DNA from: CAZGNZ01 sp964527215
GTDB taxonomy: Bacteria > Fidelibacterota > Marinisomatia > SCGC-AAA003-L08 > JACNLC01
Assembly: GCA_964527215.1 (NCBI GenBank)
Contig: CAZGNZ010000004.1
Coordinates: forward strand, 62,001-126,000
Length of the DNA: 64,000 bases
Reading direction: 5' to 3'
The notes beneath the pieces were generated by a model. It saw nothing but the letters and a program-made list of their open reading frames with translations. It ran no database searches and was not told where the DNA came from. This document shows, one piece after another, positions 60,134 to 64,000 of the stretch (position 1 is its first letter; each line of letters opens with the position of its first letter). The translations under genes and the position numbers were made by a program.

Positions 60134-61052
60134 CAAGGCATTCGCCGTCCTGCTGTTTTTCGGATTGGGATTCGGATCAGTTTACGTATCACTGGATGCG
60201 GACGGCCGGGTTCACTGGCAGAAAGGCAGGGAACCTCAGGGAGAGGTGAATGTGGTCAGTCTGTCATTTCGAAAAACCTTCTCTGATTCCAGAGGGGACC
60301 GGTTTATGATCGCCGGTCTGGCGGAAGCCGGGGAAGATCAGAAGGATATCGGACTGCATGAATTATACGGGCGGTACAAAGGCCCGCTTGGAAAATGGAA
60401 TCTCACTGCCGGACGGTTTACACTGCCTTACGGACTGCTGAGCTCATACAGTTCAAAGCGTCTGCTCAGCGAGACCATTGATCACCAGACGCTGGGCATC
60501 CATGTGGATAACGGACTGCTGCTGAGCGGGGTGACCGGTCGGTTTGAATATGCTTTGTCTTTCACCCAGGGTCTGGGTGCCCATCATGATCCGACGTGGA
60601 CCAGGCACGGCCTAGCCATGGGACGGTTGGGATTGGCTCTCAGCGACACGGAAGAAATTCTGGTAGGAATTTCAGGAGCCGCAGGGCATACGGCACGTCA
60701 CAGTGATGCAGAATCCCTTGTACGGCGTGAGCTGATCGGAATGGATGCCACCGGTTACTGGGGGCCTGTTCTGGGACGCGTTGAACTGAATGCCGGCAGC
60801 ATCGATTCAGAGTCATTCACCGGATTTGTGCTGCTGACCGATGTGGCATTGTCTCCCGTCAGTGAACTGATCTTCAGCGGCTCAGTTGTGAGACAGGCAG
60901 GCAAGGAGCAAAAATCCATTTTTGCCGGACTGCAGTACCGACTGCCGTGGTTTACGTTCGGGGCAGGAATTTATCATCACAATCATCATGCTGGAGAATC
61001 GTATGAAAGGCTTTCAATTCAGATTTATCGTCTTGTTAATTTTAATATTTAG
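60120..61052 (+). CDS. Predicted outer-membrane beta-barrel / porin-like protein
   Basis: A 310-residue exported protein: signal-like N-terminus (AFAVLLFFGLGFGSVYV), then alternating short amphipathic strands and turns to the end. GKWNLTAGRFTLPYGLLSSYSSKRLLS resembles the strand pattern of phosphate-selective porin-like barrels. The C-terminal strand ends in Asn-Ile rather than the classical terminal Phe. The TTG start overlaps the ATPase gene. It could be the outer-membrane conduit of the ABC system. No named family was recognised. Confidence 0.68.
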   Translation: MLKHNKAFAVLLFFGLGFGSVYVSLDADGRVHWQKGREPQGEVNVVSLSFRKTFSDSRGDRFMIAGLAEAGEDQKDIGLHELYGRYKGPLGKWNLTAGRFTLPYGLLSSYSSKRLLSETIDHQTLGIHVDNGLLLSGVTGRFEYALSFTQGLGAHHDPTWTRHGLAMGRLGLALSDTEEILVGISGAAGHTARHSDAESLVRRELIGMDATGYWGPVLGRVELNAGSIDSESFTGFVLLTDVALSPVSELIFSGSVVRQAGKEQKSIFAGLQYRLPWFTFGAGIYHHNHHAGESYERLSIQIYRLVNFNI

Positions 61053-61584
61053 TGCCGCAGAACTGTCGGCCCAGAATGTTTATCTTTGTGTCTGGCGCAA
61101 TCCGGAGCGCACCATGACACGGCTGTTCCCAAAGGCGGATGACTACCGTACCGTCAATGTGGATATTTCACCTGAAGCCCGGGCGGAGATTGAAAAAACC
61201 ATGGGGTTTGAACTCCTGCCCGGACAGCAGGAATCCTTTCAGTATTTTGAAATGCTCGATAAGGACAGCCGCCAGCTGGGTGTGGTCATTGCCGCATCCC
61301 AGAAGGGGGAATACGGTGCGGTGGAATTTGTGGTGGGCGTGGACAATCAGAACCGGATTGTGGGAATGTACATTCAGCGCAGCCGTGAGCGAGACCGCAG
61401 CTTCAAGAAAAAGGAGTTCCTGGAGCAGTTCACGGGACGGTTGATCGCTCCGGTTTCAGAGCTGGGTGAAGCCGCAGGTGGGAATGATTCCCCGGGCAGC
61501 CGTGCAGTTGTACGGGGGCTTCAAAAAGAATTCACCTCATATCTGCATCTGGTTGCAGGAAGCATCAAAGAAAATTCCGATTAA
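61003..61584 (+). CDS. Exported FMN-binding-domain-like protein with degenerate flavin site
   Basis: A 193-residue protein with a signal peptide (FRFIVLLILIFSAAELSAQN). The mature part has the layout of a periplasmic FMN-binding (RnfG/NqrC-like) domain: EFVVGVDNQNRIVGMYIQRS, a typical central strand pair, then EFLEQFTGR, and a C-terminal motif NDSPGSRAVVRGL. That motif lines up with DGISGATYSTRAVLNG of the RnfG encoded in this window, but the Thr that carries FMN is missing. The ATG at 61003 has GGAG six bases upstream and lies inside the barrel gene. It is the last gene of the locus. Confidence 0.68.
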   Translation: MKGFQFRFIVLLILIFSAAELSAQNVYLCVWRNPERTMTRLFPKADDYRTVNVDISPEARAEIEKTMGFELLPGQQESFQYFEMLDKDSRQLGVVIAASQKGEYGAVEFVVGVDNQNRIVGMYIQRSRERDRSFKKKEFLEQFTGRLIAPVSELGEAAGGNDSPGSRAVVRGLQKEFTSYLHLVAGSIKENSD

Positions 61585-61631
61585 CCAGATTTGCATACCG
61601 GCAGGGCATGCCGGCCGCAGACCCCCTCTTT

Positions 61632-61668
61632 GAATCTGCCAGTTGGCGTGGCGGGGAATTTCATTTCC
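61632..61668 (+). repeat. REP-like repeat fragment
   Basis: GAATCTGCCAGTTGGCGTGG + CGGGGAATTTCATT: only the head hairpin and the tail of the element, the middle deleted. It lies between the convergent FMN-binding-like and GH13 genes. Confidence 0.65.
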
Positions 61669-61746
61669 CGGTGTGCAGCGGCTGATTTTTGAGAGCGGGT
61701 TTTGCGGGTGTTTTTAAATCAAATATTTGGAAATCCAAAAGAGGGT

Positions 61747-64000
61747 TTATGGAAGAAAAAGCACATCGGTGTCATCCATTATCAGGGGTGCATTTGGATC
61801 GTCGGAACCGCCGAATTCATACATCCCGCCGCTTTTGGTCAACGGCCTGTGAAATCCTTCTGATCCGCCGCCGTCCCAGGTCGTGACGTATATCCCTGCG
61901 CCTGAGAGACCGTCTGCCTGTGACAGTGCACCGGGTAAAAACTGAAATGTCACTGTTCGGGTTTCCGAATCCACGGAAACATCCGGCGCGGGGGTGACGG
62001 GAATCCCAAAACCGGACGTTCCGGAACCTGACGGTCTGTAAAGAGATTTCTGCCATCCGCCGGCATAAAACATATAATCCCAGTTAAATCCATCGGGACA
62101 TTTTGAGTTCAGCAGCGGCAGGGTATCGGCACCCGTTTGTCCCGGCAGATCAATGAAAACGTGGAAAACCACGTGGTCAAATCCATTGGGCGGCATCCAG
62201 ATTCGGGAAGTTTCCTTCATGGTGAGTTTGACCTGCAGATGATTTCCGGCTACAGCAGCTTCCAGTTTCAGAATGTCCATCTGCCCGCCAAAAGAAACAT
62301 CTTCCGGAAGACGGTATGATCCCTGAGGACCGTGATCATCTCCGGCGGGATCAGCAATACCCACTGTTATGCTCCTGGCGGATGCGTCTGTTTTGAAAAA
62401 ACAGGTGCGGGATGAGATCAGATGCACAGGATCAAAGATATTCAGACTGTGTGTGGTTTCCCGGAAAGGAAATCGATCAACAGGCAGGATGACCTGCCAG
62501 GAACCATCTGCCTGCGGCTGTATCTCCAGAGCATCAGTCAGTTTCCCGTCAATCACCAGCAGCAGTGTATCCGCTGCAGGACGCACAGTCCCTGTGATCA
62601 GAAAATCCTCTGTCAGCAGCTGTCCGTCAGGACACCGGTTCAATGATATCTGCATATCAGGCTTCGCGGCGTCATGCACCCCGTCTGCAATGAATACAGC
62701 TGCTGAGCGGGAGGGAAGAATCTGGGTGAGGGAGCCCTCCGCACTGCAGTGCCAGTTATCCTTTACTGCAATTCCATAAAGATTTTTCAGCACAGATCCA
62801 GGAGCCAGCCCAGTGGCGATATTGCTGATCAGTACCGGCTGATCAGCCGTGTTCAGGACAATCACGGCATCCTGATCCTGACTGCTGCGCTTGTACAAAA
62901 ATGCACCCGGTCCCTGCTCGGTGTCACAGATAACGCGGAATCGACCCTGGCGGAAAACCGGCCAGGTTTTGCGAAGCTGAGCCAACTCCCGAATCAGCTG
63001 ATAGGTTGGTCTCTCAGAATCAAAGTGATCCGTTCCGCCTGAATTCCAACCACCTGAAAACAAAGCCTTGCGCTGTTCTGAAAAATCCTGCTCGGATCCC
63101 TGGTAGATAACGGGGATTCCGGGGATGGTCATCAGCAGTACAAGAGCCTGATCTCTGGCCTGCCTTGAAGCGCTGCTGAGGAAGCGCGGGACATCATGAT
63201 TGTCAATGAAATTGGTCAGGAGTTCAGGATTGCGATAGATATCGCTGTTATTGGCAGCGTTCAGACGGTAAGTCAAATGCGATGTGGGCTGTCCCTGGCC
63301 CAGCACCCGGCCGATAGTAAAATACAGCGGGAAATTGATCATGGACTTGACACCCGGTTTTTGGCTGCTGCCCTGATACGATGCCACTTGGCGGTCTCCG
63401 GAGTCATCCATGGCAGGAGAGCCCAGCAGGGCTTCACCAAATGTCAGAAAATTTTCCCGGCCGGTCACCCGGGCCACGTTTTCAATCCCGGGAGCGGCTT
63501 CACTGTCAGAATGGAGAAAATCATGCCAGAAATCCGGTTCCAGGTAAATAATGGTGTCAATCCTGAATCCATCCACTCCGGCCTTTTGTATCCAGCCGCC
63601 GTAAATCTGACGAAATGCCGCTCGCACCACGGGATTTTCGGTATTGATGTCATCCAGTCCGGACAGCTGATAGTAGATCCTCTGTACCGGATCGTTGTAA
63701 TCCGATATGGAAGGTGTCCAGTGATAAATGGCCTGTGACCGCTGGTTGGGATCCAGGGGATTATTCAGGCTGAATGGATGCTCGGTTGGTCTGCTGACCG
63801 GTATTGAATGAGAATTGGGATAAAAATGAGAATCCAGATCATCGGGATCGTATTCCAGACCGTAATCAAAAAAATTGCCCGTATGATTCACGACAATGTC
63901 CTGTATCAAAACCATCCCGCGCCGGTGCAGGGCATCAGAAAGCTGCTGATAATCATTCAGAACACCGAAATGTTTATCCACTTCAGAAAAATTCTCAGCC
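61747..64000 (-). CDS. GH13 alpha-amylase with C-terminal glucodextranase-like domain (5' end outside window)
   Basis: A large amylase-family enzyme, cut at its N-terminus by the right edge; the frame stays open to base 64000. The four GH13 regions are present: IQDIVVNHTG, VDGFRIDTI (nucleophile Asp), FLTFGEALLG (acid/base Glu) and FIDNHDVPRF. A beta C-domain follows. Then come an Ig-like region and, from about 560 residues past the first region, a C-terminal domain (ITVGIADPAGDDHGPQGSYR ... GFDHVVFHVFIDLPGQTGAD) matching the DOMON-like C-terminal domain of glucodextranases (PF09985). Extracellular or periplasmic action on alpha-glucans is inferred; the signal peptide is not visible. Confidence 0.9.
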   Translation of the reverse strand, partial: AENFSEVDKHFGVLNDYQQLSDALHRRGMVLIQDIVVNHTGNFFDYGLEYDPDDLDSHFYPNSHSIPVSRPTEHPFSLNNPLDPNQRSQAIYHWTPSISDYNDPVQRIYYQLSGLDDINTENPVVRAAFRQIYGGWIQKAGVDGFRIDTIIYLEPDFWHDFLHSDSEAAPGIENVARVTGRENFLTFGEALLGSPAMDDSGDRQVASYQGSSQKPGVKSMINFPLYFTIGRVLGQGQPTSHLTYRLNAANNSDIYRNPELLTNFIDNHDVPRFLSSASRQARDQALVLLMTIPGIPVIYQGSEQDFSEQRKALFSGGWNSGGTDHFDSERPTYQLIRELAQLRKTWPVFRQGRFRVICDTEQGPGAFLYKRSSQDQDAVIVLNTADQPVLISNIATGLAPGSVLKNLYGIAVKDNWHCSAEGSLTQILPSRSAAVFIADGVHDAAKPDMQISLNRCPDGQLLTEDFLITGTVRPAADTLLLVIDGKLTDALEIQPQADGSWQVILPVDRFPFRETTHSLNIFDPVHLISSRTCFFKTDASARSITVGIADPAGDDHGPQGSYRLPEDVSFGGQMDILKLEAAVAGNHLQVKLTMKETSRIWMPPNGFDHVVFHVFIDLPGQTGADTLPLLNSKCPDGFNWDYMFYAGGWQKSLYRPSGSGTSGFGIPVTPAPDVSVDSETRTVTFQFLPGALSQADGLSGAGIYVTTWDGGGSEGFHRPLTKSGGMYEFGGSDDPNAPLIMDDTDVLFLP

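Overview
The window looks like chromosomal DNA of a Gram-negative, free-living bacterium. The envelope is diderm: there is an RND/TolC efflux set, a predicted outer-membrane barrel, and several lipoproteins. Three secreted proteins carry dockerin-like calcium-loop repeats (pairs of D.N.DG..D/NVLDV.. motifs) with no cohesin nearby. Together with Rnf, many glycoside hydrolases and Shine-Dalgarno starts (some GTG/TTG), this fits the FCB-side lineages such as Neomarinimicrobiota (Fidelibacterota) or Calditrichota/KSB1-like bacteria. That placement is inference; no rRNA gene is present to settle it.

Layout. 1-6.4 kb: a leftward RND efflux operon (adaptor, pump, TolC-like channel, small hypothetical), divergent from a LytS/LytTR two-component pair (6.7-8.4 kb), with a 21-bp-period direct repeat between them that looks like a LytTR operator. 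8.6-12.8 kb: GH29, a lone receiver protein, GH47 and an N-formylglutamate amidohydrolase-like enzyme. 13-15.8 kb: an SDR enzyme and a NarX/NarL-type pair. 16.1-21.1 kb: pstSCAB followed by a membrane-anchored sulfate-binding-like protein. 21.6-29.3 kb: a peroxiredoxin, then GH16, GH3 and an (alpha/alpha)6-barrel carbohydrate enzyme. 29.5-31.5 kb: PadR, nitronate monooxygenase-like and GNAT genes. 31.6-41 kb: a dockerin protein, alpha/beta hydrolase, DUF2130 coiled-coil protein, GH30, epimerase and small membrane protein. 41-49 kb: an Rnf operon with an octaheme cytochrome and zinc-ribbon protein at its head, an RnfB-GltD fusion near its end and a NifX-like gene after it. 49.8-56.5 kb: GH13 with an N-terminal dockerin, then carbamoyltransferase, SxtJ, DUF5989 and SGNH-TPR genes, and a GNAT. 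57.1-61.6 kb: a tightly packed, poorly recognised envelope locus (Cys-rich exported protein, OB-like lipoprotein, FtsX-type permease, LolD-like ATPase, barrel-like protein, FMN-binding-like protein). 61.7-64 kb: a GH13 amylase cut by the window edge.

The non-coding DNA is unusually structured. A REP-like palindromic repeat of about 60-150 bp occurs about ten times in intergenic gaps; one variant also has the form of an intrinsic terminator. A 183-bp element with terminal inverted repeats (MITE-like) is present in two nearly identical inverted copies and one diverged copy at the left edge. A second, older pair of diverged repeats of about 170 bp sits at 32.9 kb and 57.7 kb. The DUF2130 gene carries a near-perfect 372-bp tandem duplication.

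Functionally, the region combines polysaccharide degradation (laminarin-, mannan/fucan-, chitin- and starch-type activities by family), phosphate uptake, ferredoxin:NAD-type energy conservation linked to c-type haem, and envelope export. The best candidates for something undescribed are the 57.1-61.6 kb envelope locus and the cytochrome/zinc-ribbon/Rnf/GltD-fusion arrangement.
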